Notes: generated from the letters alone by a model not told the origin. Positions 20,780 through 29,708 are shown, counted from the first letter of the stretch. The stretch: 64,000 nucleotides of DNA from Vibrio hepatarius (GCF_001274785.1 NZ_LHPI01000012.1:237004-301003), one strand, 5' to 3'. Numbers and translations are program-made.

Positions 20780-20804
20780 AGCCGAGCACAACGCTCGGCT
20801 TTTT
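20780..20804 (+). terminator. dapD terminator overlapping the stop of the opposite gene
   Basis: AGCCGAGC and GCTCGGCT form an 8-bp stem with a 5-nt loop followed by a short T run. The T run overlaps the TAA stop (20803-20805) of the gene on the other strand. Confidence 0.8.
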
Positions 20805-21303
20805 ATTGCTTTTCAGACCGCGTCAGCATTGATTGGATACTCGCGATCGCCACCAACTTATGGAATGGGATAATCGCCATTAGATAACCTTTGCCGATGC
20901 TTGAATGTGTTTCTACCATCGTACTTATCGTAAATTGGCAAGCCGAGCGTTTGTACACAGATAGCCAAACCCGCATATGCTTCTCGCTCGTGCTGCAGAC
21001 AATTTCATTCTCATCCAAGTATTCGACCCGATGCAACCCTTCTCCCTTACCGACTTGTAACGCCTCTGCTGACGGGATGGCTTGGATATCTTGCACCTGA
21101 AAGCCCAGCGGTTTAACGAGCTTGTTTCGCACCGACATCAACTGTTGCACAAGCCTTGGCAGCTGACCAAAAATGGCGTGATAAACCTGTGCTGGAGTTT
21201 GCCCTTGCTTCGCGACTAAAAACGTAAACGCATCATGAAAATCGCTTTGTTTCGCAATTGGGATTAACTGACTCTGTTGCGGGAGTTTGTCGGGCTGAAC
21301 CAT
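20803..21303 (-). CDS. DUF2867-family protein
   Basis: A 166-residue protein that I place in DUF2867 by its overall pattern: SDFHDAFTFLVAKQGQTPAQVYHAIFGQLPRLVQQLMSVRN near the start, GLHRVEYLDENEIVCSTSEKHMRVWLSVY in the middle and a C-terminal VETHSSIGKGYLMAIIPFHKLVAIASI. No catalytic residues can be named; in other bacteria the domain also occurs attached to short-chain dehydrogenase-like domains. It overlaps the preceding small membrane-protein gene by 40 nt, suggesting one transcript and coupled translation under the divergent TetR regulator. Confidence 0.75.
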   Translation of the reverse strand: MVQPDKLPQQSQLIPIAKQSDFHDAFTFLVAKQGQTPAQVYHAIFGQLPRLVQQLMSVRNKLVKPLGFQVQDIQAIPSAEALQVGKGEGLHRVEYLDENEIVCSTSEKHMRVWLSVYKRSACQFTISTMVETHSSIGKGYLMAIIPFHKLVAIASIQSMLTRSEKQ

Positions 21304-21482
21304 AGCTGTTCCTTAATCATGTGAACCATTTCCGTACGAACTTCCTTCCCCCCTATCAACGCCAATAAAACCAGCCCACCAGGAATAAGAATAGCCATCA
21401 GTATTGGCCTAAGCAGATACGAAAAACAGAAAATCGTCGGTAAAAAAATCAGCAGTTGAGCCAATCTCTCAATATATTTCAT
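21264..21482 (-). CDS. Small two-helix membrane protein
   Basis: A 72-residue protein starting MKYIERLAQLLIFL at 21482, chosen because AAGGTG lies at proper spacing; a GTG at 21491 and an ATG at 21488 are also in frame but too close to it. Two hydrophobic stretches (about residues 8-22 and 26-42, with LLRPILMAILIPGGLVLLALI) predict two membrane helices. I do not recognise the family. Its tail overlaps the start of the DUF2867 gene, so the two are probably co-expressed. Confidence 0.65.
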   Translation of the reverse strand: MKYIERLAQLLIFLPTIFCFSYLLRPILMAILIPGGLVLLALIGGKEVRTEMVHMIKEQLWFSPTNSRNRVS

Positions 21483-21495
21483 CTCCATCACCTTT

Positions 21496-21544
21496 ATTAT
21501 AAAAATTGAGCATGCTCAATTTTTATAATTGAGCGCGCTCAATT
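21496..21544. promoter_or_regulatory. Double TetR operator: two perfect palindromes
   Basis: A perfect 34-bp palindrome spans 21496-21529, with core TTGAGCATGCTCAA. A second perfect 18-bp palindrome spans 21527-21544, with core TTGAGCGCGCTCAA. Their centres are 23 bp apart. They lie between the divergent tetR-type gene and the small membrane protein, ending 14 bp from the latter's start. Two copies of one core is strong evidence for binding sites of the neighbouring TetR protein. Confidence 0.85.
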
Positions 21545-21600
21545 TGTCAAATAAACGATCGATAGGTATGATCATCGACGAATCACTGACAGGATTAACG

Positions 21601-22122
21601 ATGAGCAAACGACAAATCACCCGAGCGCGCATTCTATCCTCTGCTTGGCACTTATTCGCCGAGCAAGGCTATGACGAAACCACTACCCGTCAAATCGCTC
21701 GCCATGCAGAAGTCGCAGATGGCACCGTGTTTAGCCATTTTCCGACAAAATTAGACATGCTACGTGAAGGCATGTTGGCGCAACTGTCAGAATTGAGCGC
21801 CAAAGCACTCTCTTCAATCGGTGCAGCAAGCGATATCGAATTAGGGATGACATTAGTTGAAGAGTACTACCGCTTCTACTTCGCCAATGTGGCACTGAGC
21901 AAGGCGCTACTAAAAGAAGTGATCTGGGATCTCGATTACTATCAAAGCTTCAACCAAGGATTGTTTGATTCCGTTTGCATCACGCCCGAGTTAAAAAACA
22001 AAATGCAGTTGATCATCGATTGCTATTTCATGACGTTGATTACCCACCTTAGCAAGCCAACCCCTTGCGTTGAACAAGCTCTGGCTGAACTAAAAGATAA
22101 ATTTCAGCAACTTATCAACTAG
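21601..22122 (+). CDS. TetR-family transcriptional repressor
   Basis: A 173-residue regulator from the ATG at 21601 (MSKRQITRARIL), with AGGA upstream; an ATG at 21568 would add 11 residues. The TetR helix-turn-helix is plain: ILSSAWHLFAEQGYDETTTRQIARHAEVADGTVFSHFPTK (split here as two motifs, HTH near residues 28-47). The C-terminal ligand domain is helical and not assignable to a known subgroup. It probably represses itself and the divergent membrane/DUF2867 pair through the palindromes at 21496-21544. Ligand unknown. Confidence 0.92.
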   Translation: MSKRQITRARILSSAWHLFAEQGYDETTTRQIARHAEVADGTVFSHFPTKLDMLREGMLAQLSELSAKALSSIGAASDIELGMTLVEEYYRFYFANVALSKALLKEVIWDLDYYQSFNQGLFDSVCITPELKNKMQLIIDCYFMTLITHLSKPTPCVEQALAELKDKFQQLIN

Positions 22123-22153
22123 TGATAACGTTCATTTAATGAGCGTTATCACT
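22121..22153. repeat. 33-bp inverted repeat at the 3' end of the tetR-type gene
   Basis: Arms of 16 bp (AGTGATAACGTTCATT and its near-complement) with one mismatch around a single central T, beginning inside the stop codon. No T run follows, so it may protect the transcript end or bind a protein rather than terminate. Confidence 0.5.
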
Positions 22154-22568
22154 CATCACTTTCACATTTGCTCAATAACATTCCATTTGGTATGACCAGT
22201 TAATAAACACATTGGTCAACCAATCGCCGTCCGTACAGCATTCTTATAATCAACATCACAACCAAGCAACAGAACTCATATCTTAAAGTTATAAAAATGT
22301 AATATATACATGGATTTACATTTACATCTTCAAGCATTCCTTTGAACAAAACACTTACCACCACATGATCTAAGGTAACTCTCCTCCTCGTGTGTAAAAT
22401 GATCAAAAACGATGACTGCATTAACAAAAAAGCCACTTTTCGTTATCAAAATAATGCTCGAACGCTCATTTTTTGCGTTTGTTTGTTTTCGAATTGATTT
22501 GAATGTGCAGAATGTGCGATGTGCCATTACTAATAACGCACACAAATGGAACAAAAAGGACTCTCACT
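22154..22568. other. Upstream region of glpF
   Basis: About 415 bp without a gene. It contains a perfect palindrome ATTGGTCAACCAAT (22211-22224), a glp-type element at 22453-22468 and three copies of ATGTGC (22503, 22512 and 22519). A clear AAGGA ribosome site precedes glpF. Confidence 0.55.
22453..22468. promoter_or_regulatory. Candidate GlpR site upstream of glpF
   Basis: AATGCTCGAACGCTCA matches AATGTTCGTTCGCTCA upstream of glpD (26083-26098) at 13 of 16 positions. ATGTTCG is also the half-site of the E. coli GlpR operator. Sharing between the two glycerol promoters beside a glpR gene is the main support. Confidence 0.5.
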
Positions 22569-23420
22569 ATGAACAATAAACAACCCTCTCTTTTCGGAGA
22601 GTGCCTGGCCGAGTTCATCGGTACGGGATTACTGATATTTTTTGGCGTTGGCTGTGTCGCTGCACTGGTACTGACTGGAGCTCAGTTCGGGCAATGGGAA
22701 ATCAGTATTGTATGGGGCTTTGGTGTCACCATCGCAATCTACTGCACCGCAGGTGTGTCCGGTGCTCATATCAACCCAGCGGTTACTATCGCGCTTGCAG
22801 CATTCCATGGCTTTGATAAAGCGAAAGTTATTCCTTACATTCTTTCTCAACTTTTAGGTGCTTTCTGCTCTGCTGCACTGGTCTACAGCTTGTATGCAAA
22901 CCTATTTACGGAATACGAAGTCGCGCATGATCTGGTTCGTTCAAGCCCAGAAGCGTTGGCGACTGCAGGTATCTTCTCAACTTACCCGAATGCTGCATTG
23001 TCATTCTTCGGGGCGTTTGCGGTGGAATTTGTGATTACCGCGGTACTAATGTTTGCGATTCTGGCGCTAGGCGATGAACACAACGGTGCATCACGCGGTG
23101 CGATGAACCCACTGTTGATCGGTATTCTTATCGCGGTGATCGGTGGCTCTTTAGGTCCACTGACTGGTTTTGCAATGAACCCTGCTCGTGACTTTGGTCC
23201 TAAGTTGTTCGCTTACTTTGCGGGTTGGGATTACGCTCTGACTGGCGCGAAAGATATTCCTTACTTTATCGTACCAATCTTGGCACCGATTGCTGGTGCA
23301 TGCTTTGGCGGCTGGTTATACCCTAAAGCGATTGCGGCTCACCTACCAACTACAGGTCAAGGCTGCACTATTCCTAACCAATGTGACGACGCGGAAGACA
23401 CAAAAGAAGTTCGCGCTTAA
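22569..23420 (+). CDS. glpF: Glycerol uptake facilitator GlpF
   Basis: An aquaglyceroporin of 283 residues that lets glycerol diffuse across the inner membrane. It has six membrane helices and the two pore motifs: HINPAVT in the first half and MNPARDFGP in the second, the latter with the arginine and aspartate typical of glycerol channels. The ATG at 22569 follows AAGGA; the frame extends 22 codons upstream without support. glpK follows after 40 bp, so glycerol is trapped by phosphorylation as it enters. Confidence 0.97.
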   Translation: MNNKQPSLFGECLAEFIGTGLLIFFGVGCVAALVLTGAQFGQWEISIVWGFGVTIAIYCTAGVSGAHINPAVTIALAAFHGFDKAKVIPYILSQLLGAFCSAALVYSLYANLFTEYEVAHDLVRSSPEALATAGIFSTYPNAALSFFGAFAVEFVITAVLMFAILALGDEHNGASRGAMNPLLIGILIAVIGGSLGPLTGFAMNPARDFGPKLFAYFAGWDYALTGAKDIPYFIVPILAPIAGACFGGWLYPKAIAAHLPTTGQGCTIPNQCDDAEDTKEVRA

Positions 23421-23460
23421 TTAACTAAAATATAAAGAACGAGATTAAAAGGATCTGACC

Positions 23461-24978
23461 ATGACCGACCCTAAATACATTGTTGCTCTTGACCAAGGTA
23501 CTACAAGCTCACGCGCTGTCGTTTTAGATCATGATGCGAACATCGTCGCCGTGTCACAACGTGAATTTACCCAAATCTACCCTGAAGCTGGCTGGGTTGA
23601 ACACGACCCAATGGAAATTTGGGCAACGCAAAGCTCTACACTGGTTGAAGTACTGGGTAAATCAGGCATCAGCAGCGATGAGATCGCAGCGATTGGTATC
23701 ACTAACCAACGTGAAACCACAATCGTTTGGAACAAAGAAACCGGTAAACCGGTTTACAACGCTATCGTTTGGCAGTGTCGTCGTACCGCCGATATCTGTG
23801 AAGGTTTAAAAGCGCGCGGACTGGAAGACTACGTACGTGAGAACACGGGTCTGGTACTTGACCCGTACTTCTCAGGCACCAAAGTAAAATGGATTCTCGA
23901 CAACGTTGAAGGTGCACGTGAAGACGCAGAAGCAGGCAAACTGTTGTTTGGTACTGTGGATACTTGGCTAGTTTGGAAGATGACTCAAGGCCGCGTACAC
24001 GTGACTGACTACACCAACGCATCACGTACTATGCTGTTTAACATCAACGACCTATGTTGGGATGAGAAACTACTGAAAGAGCTCGACATTCCTGCATCAA
24101 TGATGCCTGAAGTAAGACGCTCATCGGAAGTGTACGGCAAAACCAACATTGGTGGTAAAGGTGGTACTCGTATTCCAATCGCTGGTATTGCGGGTGACCA
24201 ACAAGCGGCGCTTTACGGCCAAATGTGTGTCGAAGCAGGCCAAGCGAAAAACACCTACGGCACGGGTTGTTTCTTGTTGATGAACACAGGCCAAGAAAAA
24301 GTAACCTCTCGCAACGGCCTACTGACCACGCTAGCGTGTGGCCCAGCGGGTGAGCCAGCGTATGCATTGGAAGGTGCGGTGTTTATGGGTGGCGCGTCAA
24401 TCCAATGGCTACGTGATGAAATGAAACTGCTAGCGGACGCAAAAGACTCAGAGTACTTTGCGACAAAAGTGGACTCATCAAACGGTGTCTACGTAGTTCC
24501 AGCTTTCACCGGCCTTGGCGCACCTTACTGGGATGCCTATGCTCGCGGTACAATCGTTGGTTTAACTCGCGGCGTGAGCTCAAACCACATTATCCGCGCA
24601 ACACTGGAAGGCATTGCTTACCAAACTCGTGACGTACTAGACGCGATGCAAGCGGATTCAGAAATCAAACTGGCGAACCTGCGTGTAGATGGTGGCGCGG
24701 TCGCAAACAACTTCCTGATGCAGTTCCAATCTGACGTACTTGATACCGAAGTATTGCGACCAAAAGTAACTGAGGTCACAGCGCTGGGCGCCGCTTACCT
24801 TGCAGGTCTGGCTGTCGACTTCTGGCACAGTATTGATGAATTGAAAGGCAAAGCAGAACTTGACCGTACTTTCGTTCCTCATCACGATGAAGAAAAACGT
24901 GCTCGTCGCTACAAAGGCTGGAAGCGAGCGGTGAAATGTGCGCAGACTTGGGCCGAGCTGCGCGACTCCGACGATTAA
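23461..24978 (+). CDS. glpK: Glycerol kinase
   Basis: Phosphorylates glycerol to sn-glycerol-3-phosphate with ATP. The 505-residue FGGY-family kinase begins [18 protein letters not shown], contains [27 protein letters not shown] and [13 protein letters not shown], and ends its catalytic fold with [18 protein letters not shown]. The tail [19 protein letters not shown] is typical. It is in an operon with glpF and followed by a strong terminator. Confidence 0.98.
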   Translation: MTDPKYIVALDQGTTSSRAVVLDHDANIVAVSQREFTQIYPEAGWVEHDPMEIWATQSSTLVEVLGKSGISSDEIAAIGITNQRETTIVWNKETGKPVYNAIVWQCRRTADICEGLKARGLEDYVRENTGLVLDPYFSGTKVKWILDNVEGAREDAEAGKLLFGTVDTWLVWKMTQGRVHVTDYTNASRTMLFNINDLCWDEKLLKELDIPASMMPEVRRSSEVYGKTNIGGKGGTRIPIAGIAGDQQAALYGQMCVEAGQAKNTYGTGCFLLMNTGQEKVTSRNGLLTTLACGPAGEPAYALEGAVFMGGASIQWLRDEMKLLADAKDSEYFATKVDSSNGVYVVPAFTGLGAPYWDAYARGTIVGLTRGVSSNHIIRATLEGIAYQTRDVLDAMQADSEIKLANLRVDGGAVANNFLMQFQSDVLDTEVLRPKVTEVTALGAAYLAGLAVDFWHSIDELKGKAELDRTFVPHHDEEKRARRYKGWKRAVKCAQTWAELRDSDD

Positions 24979-25017
24979 GAACAAGACGACTGACACACTA
25001 TTCGGTTAATTATGAGC

Positions 25018-25046
25018 AAAAGAGCATTCCTTGAATGCTCTTTTTT
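25018..25046 (+). terminator. Terminator after glpFK
   Basis: AAAAGAGCATTC and GAATGCTCTTTT form a 12-bp perfect stem with a 3-nt loop and continue into a T run. Confidence 0.9.
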
Positions 25047-25169
25047 GCGTTTGACCCGTGATTCCCGTGGATTGCCGCTTCTCTGTGCCCATGAATTGTC
25101 GCACAATATCGCAAGTGAGCATTTTCGAAGATTTCATTTGAATCTTCCGTACACACTAGGGAGTGATGT

Positions 25170-25940
25170 GTGAAACAAATTCCAAGACACCAGCAGATTA
25201 TTGAGCTGGTGAAAAAGCAAGGCTATGTCAGTACCGAAGAACTAGTAGAACGATTTGATGTCAGCCCACAAACCATCCGCCGTGACCTAAACGAACTCGC
25301 TGACAAAAACCAAATTCGCCGCTACCACGGTGGTGCAACCGTACCGCTAAGCTCCGAAAACACCTCGTACTCAACTCGTAAGTCACAGAACTTTAATGAG
25401 AAAGATTTAATTGCTGAAGAGTTGGTCAAACATATCCCTGACGGCGCGACCCTGTTTATCGATATTGGTACTACGCCAGAAGCCGTCGCCAGATCGCTCT
25501 GTGAAAATCACAAACAACTGCGCGTTGTCACCAACAACCTCAACGTGGCCAGTATTTTATTACCAAACCCAGAAATATCGGTGATTCTCGCTGGTGGTGA
25601 AGTTCGCAATCGCGACGGCGGTATCGTCGGCGAAGCCACTCTCGATTTTATTAAACAGTTCCGACTCGATTTCGGCATACTCGGGATTAGTGGCATCGAT
25701 TATGACGGCTCATTGCTCGACTTTGATTACCATGAAGTCCGCGTCAAACAAGCGATTATAGAAAACAGCCGCAGCGTCTTCCTCGCGGTTGACCATTCTA
25801 AATTTGGCCGCAACGCGATGGTCAAACTGGGAAATATCACGCAAATCCATACCCTGTTTACCGATCAAGCGCCGCCGACTGAGATCCAAGACATCTTAAA
25901 AGAGCACCAAATACCAGTAGAAGTCGCCGCTTCTATCTAA
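25170..25940 (+). CDS. glpR: DeoR-family repressor GlpR
   Basis: The glycerol-3-phosphate-responsive repressor of glp genes (256 residues). It uses a GTG start preceded by AGGGAG. The N terminus has the DeoR helix-turn-helix (STEELVERFDVSPQTIRRDL, then LNELADKNQIRRYHGGA). The effector domain has FIDIGTTPEAVARSL and the GILGISGIDYDGSLLDFDYHE region typical of GlpR. It sits between glpFK and glpD, with terminators on both sides, so it is its own transcription unit. Confidence 0.96.
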   Translation: MKQIPRHQQIIELVKKQGYVSTEELVERFDVSPQTIRRDLNELADKNQIRRYHGGATVPLSSENTSYSTRKSQNFNEKDLIAEELVKHIPDGATLFIDIGTTPEAVARSLCENHKQLRVVTNNLNVASILLPNPEISVILAGGEVRNRDGGIVGEATLDFIKQFRLDFGILGISGIDYDGSLLDFDYHEVRVKQAIIENSRSVFLAVDHSKFGRNAMVKLGNITQIHTLFTDQAPPTEIQDILKEHQIPVEVAASI

Positions 25941-25971
25941 AACGCGTGTTCGTTTAGTGAATAAAATGCTT

Positions 25972-25998
25972 AACCTCTCCCTATGGAGAGGTTTTTTT
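25972..25998 (+). terminator. Terminator after glpR
   Basis: AACCTCTCC and GGAGAGGTT form a 9-bp stem with loop CTAT, followed by seven Ts. Confidence 0.92.
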
Positions 25999-26014
25999 AT
26001 GCATAAATCACATA

Positions 26015-26098
26015 AACGCTCATTAACGAAAATAAAAGATGACCAAAAACGAAACTTAAGCTACAGTTCCTTTATGTTCTTAAATGTTCGTTCGCTCA
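26015..26098. promoter_or_regulatory. Candidate GlpR sites upstream of glpD
   Basis: AATGTTCGTTCGCTCA (26083-26098) is the best match to the glpF element. A second stretch, AACGCTCATT (26015-26024), repeats the right half of the glpF element exactly and is followed by AACGAAAA, the complement of a TTTTCGTT seen near the glpF site. The proximal site ends 21 bp before the glpD start and could block transcription. Confidence 0.5.
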
Positions 26099-26119
26099 AA
26101 AATAGCTAGGTCAGTGACT

Positions 26120-27664
26120 ATGGATACAAACAAACAAAACAACGACTCAAAAGTACTGGATGTACTGGTCATCGGTGGTGGGATCAATGGTGCAGGTATT
26201 GCTGCTGATGCGGCAGGACGTGGTTTGTCTGTTGCTCTTTTCGAAGCCAATGACTTTGCTTCCGCGACTTCATCAGCCAGTTCGAAACTGATCCATGGCG
26301 GCTTGCGTTATCTTGAGCATTACGAGTTTCGTTTGGTTTCGGAAGCACTTGCAGAGCGCGAAGTGATCCTCAAGAAAGCGCCACACGTGGCACAGCCGAT
26401 GCGCTTTCGTCTGCCACACCGTCCTTACCTTCGCCCTGCTTGGATGATTCGTTGCGGCCTGTTCCTCTACGATAACTTAGGCAAACGTACCACTCTGCCG
26501 TCAAGCCATATGGTTAATCTGGCAAAATCTGGTCTGCTTAAAGAAGAGATGAAGGTTGGCTTTGAGTATTCAGATTGCTGGGTGGATGATGCTCGTTTGG
26601 TGGTATTGAACATCATGGCTGCGCAGGAAAACGGCGCGGAAGTCGCGAACTACTGCAAAGTTGAATCGGCGGTACGTGAACAAGGCATTTGGAAAGTCAC
26701 CATCAGCAACCAACTAACCGGTGAACAGTTCGAACGTAAAGCGAAAGCGCTCGTCAATGCGGCTGGCCCTTGGGTGAAACAGTTCTTTGATGATGGTCTG
26801 AGCACACCGTCGCCACGTAACATTCGTTTGATCAAAGGCTCTCACATCGTAGTGCCGAAAGTACACGACGAAGAGCAAGCGTACATCCTGCAGAACAAAG
26901 ACAACCGCATTGTATTTGTGATCCCGTATATGGATGACTTTTCGATCATCGGTACCACAGACGTTGAATACAAAGGCGATCCGCGCAAAGTAGCGATCGA
27001 AGAAGATGAAATCGAGTACTTGGTTGATATCGTCAATCAACACTTTATCAAACAGATTTCCGCTGATGATGTCGTGTGGACTTACAGTGGCGTACGCCCA
27101 TTGTGTGATGATGAGTCTGACTCACCACAAGCGATCACACGTGATTACACGCTCGAGCTTGAACAAGAGTTGGATCAAGCCCCGTTATTGTCGATCTTCG
27201 GTGGCAAACTCACAACCTACCGCAAACTAGGTGAAGCGGCGATGAAGAAGCTTGAGCCATTCTTTGCGGCTATGGGTAAACCTTGGACAAAAGACCAAGT
27301 GCTGCCGGGTGGTAATTTCAGCTGTAGCCGTGACCAATTGGCAACATCACTCACTCAGCAACATCCGTGGTTAACGGATAAGCTGGCGATGCGTTATGTA
27401 CGTCAGTTTGGTACTTACACTCACAAACTATTGGCGAATATCGCTTGTGAGCAAGACATGGGCGAGAAATTTGCGGACAGCGTTTACCAACGCGAATTGG
27501 ATTACTTGATTGAACACGAGTACGTCAAAAACGCCGAAGATTTATTGTGGCGTCGTACCAAGCTCGGTCTCTATTTAGACGCGCAAGCTCAAGCTAAAGT
27601 TGCCGAATACATCGACGCAAAGCATCCTCAGGAAAAGGTGCTAAGCCTATCTAAAGTAAGCTAA
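26120..27664 (+). CDS. glpD: Aerobic glycerol-3-phosphate dehydrogenase
   Basis: A membrane-associated FAD enzyme that oxidises glycerol-3-phosphate to dihydroxyacetone phosphate and feeds electrons to quinones. The 514-residue protein has the FAD motif VIGGGINGAGIAADAAGRG, SSKLIHGGLRYLEHYEFRLV, NAAGPWVKQF and the GVRPLCDDE and SIFGGKLTTYRKL motifs. The ATG at 26120 gives the usual N terminus; 12 further upstream residues are in frame but have no support. It completes glycerol use together with glpFK. Confidence 0.97.
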   Translation: MDTNKQNNDSKVLDVLVIGGGINGAGIAADAAGRGLSVALFEANDFASATSSASSKLIHGGLRYLEHYEFRLVSEALAEREVILKKAPHVAQPMRFRLPHRPYLRPAWMIRCGLFLYDNLGKRTTLPSSHMVNLAKSGLLKEEMKVGFEYSDCWVDDARLVVLNIMAAQENGAEVANYCKVESAVREQGIWKVTISNQLTGEQFERKAKALVNAAGPWVKQFFDDGLSTPSPRNIRLIKGSHIVVPKVHDEEQAYILQNKDNRIVFVIPYMDDFSIIGTTDVEYKGDPRKVAIEEDEIEYLVDIVNQHFIKQISADDVVWTYSGVRPLCDDESDSPQAITRDYTLELEQELDQAPLLSIFGGKLTTYRKLGEAAMKKLEPFFAAMGKPWTKDQVLPGGNFSCSRDQLATSLTQQHPWLTDKLAMRYVRQFGTYTHKLLANIACEQDMGEKFADSVYQRELDYLIEHEYVKNAEDLLWRRTKLGLYLDAQAQAKVAEYIDAKHPQEKVLSLSKVS

Positions 27665-27675
27665 TCACAAATGGT

Positions 27676-27706
27676 AAAAATCCCTCGTCTAGCGAGGGAT
27701 TTTTTT
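27676..27706. terminator. Bidirectional terminator between glpD and nnrS
   Basis: AAAAATCCCTCG and CGAGGGATTTTT form a 12-bp stem with a 5-nt loop, with T runs on both strands. It serves the converging glpD and nnrS genes. Confidence 0.92.
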
Positions 27707-27721
27707 ATCGATTCAATATGC

Positions 27722-28906
27722 TTAGCCAGGGTGTCCGTCGGCTCTAGGCGTCAGTAACATAAAGCCAAAGCGCCACAGATACATACCAAAAGCAACAATC
27801 CATAGTCCTGCACTAAGATTGACCCACATCATCATCTGCTCTGGCATAAATGCTACTCCAGCCGCACGTACAAGCGCAGCCAGTATAATTGCCGCAAAGG
27901 CGACAGCCATGTTCGGACCTTGATATATAGCGCGTCCTGTATGTCCCATGGTCACACGCGTAACCATCGCCAGAATCAAACCACCCAATGCGCCAATCGC
28001 AAACAGGTGAATCATATTGTGACTCGCAAAAGGATTTTGCAGCAATCCACGCAGCAGCAAACTAACCGGAATACACAGATAAGCGGCGTGCAATGACCAA
28101 ACTAACGGCTCATTCAAGGTGCGCCAAGGTTGCCAGCGTAATTGACGAACCAAATGTGCAAGACCAGAGGCAATCATCAGCGGTTGGCCCAACTGAACAA
28201 AAGTCATCGGGAAGAAGCTCAGCACAAACAATCCAACTAGCGGCAGATTTGCAAGCCAATCCAACAACATAGAAGGTTGAGGTTTCTCAAAATTAAAGCG
28301 GCGCGCGGTGAAGAATGGGATCACGCGGCTGCCCATTACCGACAACAGCAAGGTAAACCACCAAAGCATCGCTTGCCAAACCGCTGAGGCAGGAAACGGC
28401 GGCATCCCTTTAATTGTGGCGTAGCTGGCAAAGTTAGCCACAATCGCTAATCCAAATAGCGGCACAAAGAACAGGTTGCGCCAACCTTTGGCTTTGACGA
28501 CGCGAAGAGCGACTTCAAACGCAGCAAAAGCGATAAATAAAGCCTCAATGCTCGATATCAACCACAACGGTGCTGGTGTCCAAAATAGCACTCGCGGCAG
28601 CAGCCACAACAGCGCCAGTATCGCCAAACGCGTTTGTTTAGTACCGTTTATCCCCGTCCAATTTTGTACCGCAGTTAGCACAAAACCAACAACAATTGCC
28701 ATTGCAAAACCAAACAACATTTCGTGTACATGCCACCAAAGTGCTGGCACTTTCAGTACGCTAGGCTGCCCCGTTTGGAACATCCAAACCCACAAGCCAA
28801 TCGCGACAATGGCGTAAATCGTCCCAAATAAGAAAAATGGACGAAACCCTAAACGTAGTAGAGGTGGGATCGCCTCTTCGACTTTTTTATCGGTAATATT
28901 GAGCAC
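27722..28906 (-). CDS. nnrS: NnrS family membrane protein
   Basis: A polytopic inner-membrane protein (394 residues, about 12 hydrophobic segments) of the NnrS family, haem- and copper-containing proteins linked to tolerance of nitric oxide. Visible hallmarks are LLRLGFRPFFLFGTIYA near the start, WHVHEMLFGFAMAIVVGFVLTAVQNWTG, and HLFAIGALGGLILAMVTRVTMGHTGR with conserved histidines. The GTG at 28906 (after AGGGGGCAT) was chosen; the frame runs 34 codons further up without family likeness. No denitrification genes lie beside it. Confidence 0.9.
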   Translation of the reverse strand: MLNITDKKVEEAIPPLLRLGFRPFFLFGTIYAIVAIGLWVWMFQTGQPSVLKVPALWWHVHEMLFGFAMAIVVGFVLTAVQNWTGINGTKQTRLAILALLWLLPRVLFWTPAPLWLISSIEALFIAFAAFEVALRVVKAKGWRNLFFVPLFGLAIVANFASYATIKGMPPFPASAVWQAMLWWFTLLLSVMGSRVIPFFTARRFNFEKPQPSMLLDWLANLPLVGLFVLSFFPMTFVQLGQPLMIASGLAHLVRQLRWQPWRTLNEPLVWSLHAAYLCIPVSLLLRGLLQNPFASHNMIHLFAIGALGGLILAMVTRVTMGHTGRAIYQGPNMAVAFAAIILAALVRAAGVAFMPEQMMMWVNLSAGLWIVAFGMYLWRFGFMLLTPRADGHPG

Positions 28907-29039
28907 TCTATGCCCCCTGACTAAAGATATACTGCATAGGTAACTGCAAAATTCACTCCAAGTTATTAATCCTTTATTTTTCAGGATAATATTACTCTTA
29001 ACCAACAATAAAACGAGTCATTTAGACTCAACAAAAAAA

Positions 29040-29050
29040 GTCAATTTGAC
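29040..29050. promoter_or_regulatory. Short dyad between nnrS and the cyclotransferase gene
   Basis: GTCAA-T-TTGAC is a perfect 5-bp dyad in the 224-bp divergent gap. A weaker GAGTC-ATTTA-GACTC lies just before it. I could not match either to NsrR, NorR or FNR sites. Confidence 0.25.
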
Positions 29051-29130
29051 ACACAAGAGTAGATAAATTACTGCTTCTCTTTTGCTGTCGAAATCGGTAG
29101 CTTAGAAATGTCAGTGCAAAGGAGAGAATA

Positions 29131-29691
29131 ATGACGACGTATATATTTGGTTATGGCAGTTTAATGAATTCGGCGTCACGACAACTAACCGGACAAACCT
29201 CGACCGCAATCCCGACCATAGTGACAGGTTTTAAGCGCTATTGGGGGAAAATCGACAGTAGCTACACGATTTCACCTTTGGTCGTCGATAAAGGGGAAGG
29301 CTTAGTCAATGGCGTACTATTGCAAGTCGATGATGCTGAACTGGCTGAGTTTGATATTCGCGAACGCGGCTACCACCGAGTGTTGATTCCAGCTCTGCAA
29401 ATCGACTGTGACCATGAGCTAGAAAAAGACGCTCAAGTCTGGGTGTACATTAAAGATAGCCCAGAGCCACCATGTCACTTAAGCCCAATCGTGCAGACCT
29501 ACGTTGATACGGTTTTGGCGGGTTGCCTAGAGGTATCCGAGCAGTTTGCTAAACAGTTCGTTGAACATACTTTCGGCTGGCATTTCCCGTTAGAAAATGA
29601 CCGCCATGCCCCAAAATATGGCAATCTTGCCGGTGTGACACCTGAGCATCATGAGCAAATTGACGCTCTGTTGAGCTCAGCTCGCGCTTAA
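29131..29691 (+). CDS. Gamma-glutamylcyclotransferase-like protein
   Basis: A 186-residue soluble protein of the gamma-glutamylcyclotransferase fold. It opens with the substrate-loop motif YIFGYGSLMN and has a conserved glutamate in DIRERGYHRVLI that matches the catalytic acid region of the family. Enzymes of this fold release 5-oxoproline from gamma-glutamyl peptides such as glutathione. Whether this member acts on glutathione, a peptide or something else cannot be decided from sequence. GGAGAG precedes the start. It is divergent from nnrS. Confidence 0.8.
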   Translation: MTTYIFGYGSLMNSASRQLTGQTSTAIPTIVTGFKRYWGKIDSSYTISPLVVDKGEGLVNGVLLQVDDAELAEFDIRERGYHRVLIPALQIDCDHELEKDAQVWVYIKDSPEPPCHLSPIVQTYVDTVLAGCLEVSEQFAKQFVEHTFGWHFPLENDRHAPKYGNLAGVTPEHHEQIDALLSSARA

Positions 29692-29708
29692 CTGTTCTCA
29701 CGTTTCAA

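Noticed and set aside
22200..22554. Two minus-strand frames in the glpF upstream region
   Set aside because: AT-rich, cysteine/isoleucine-rich translations without start signals.
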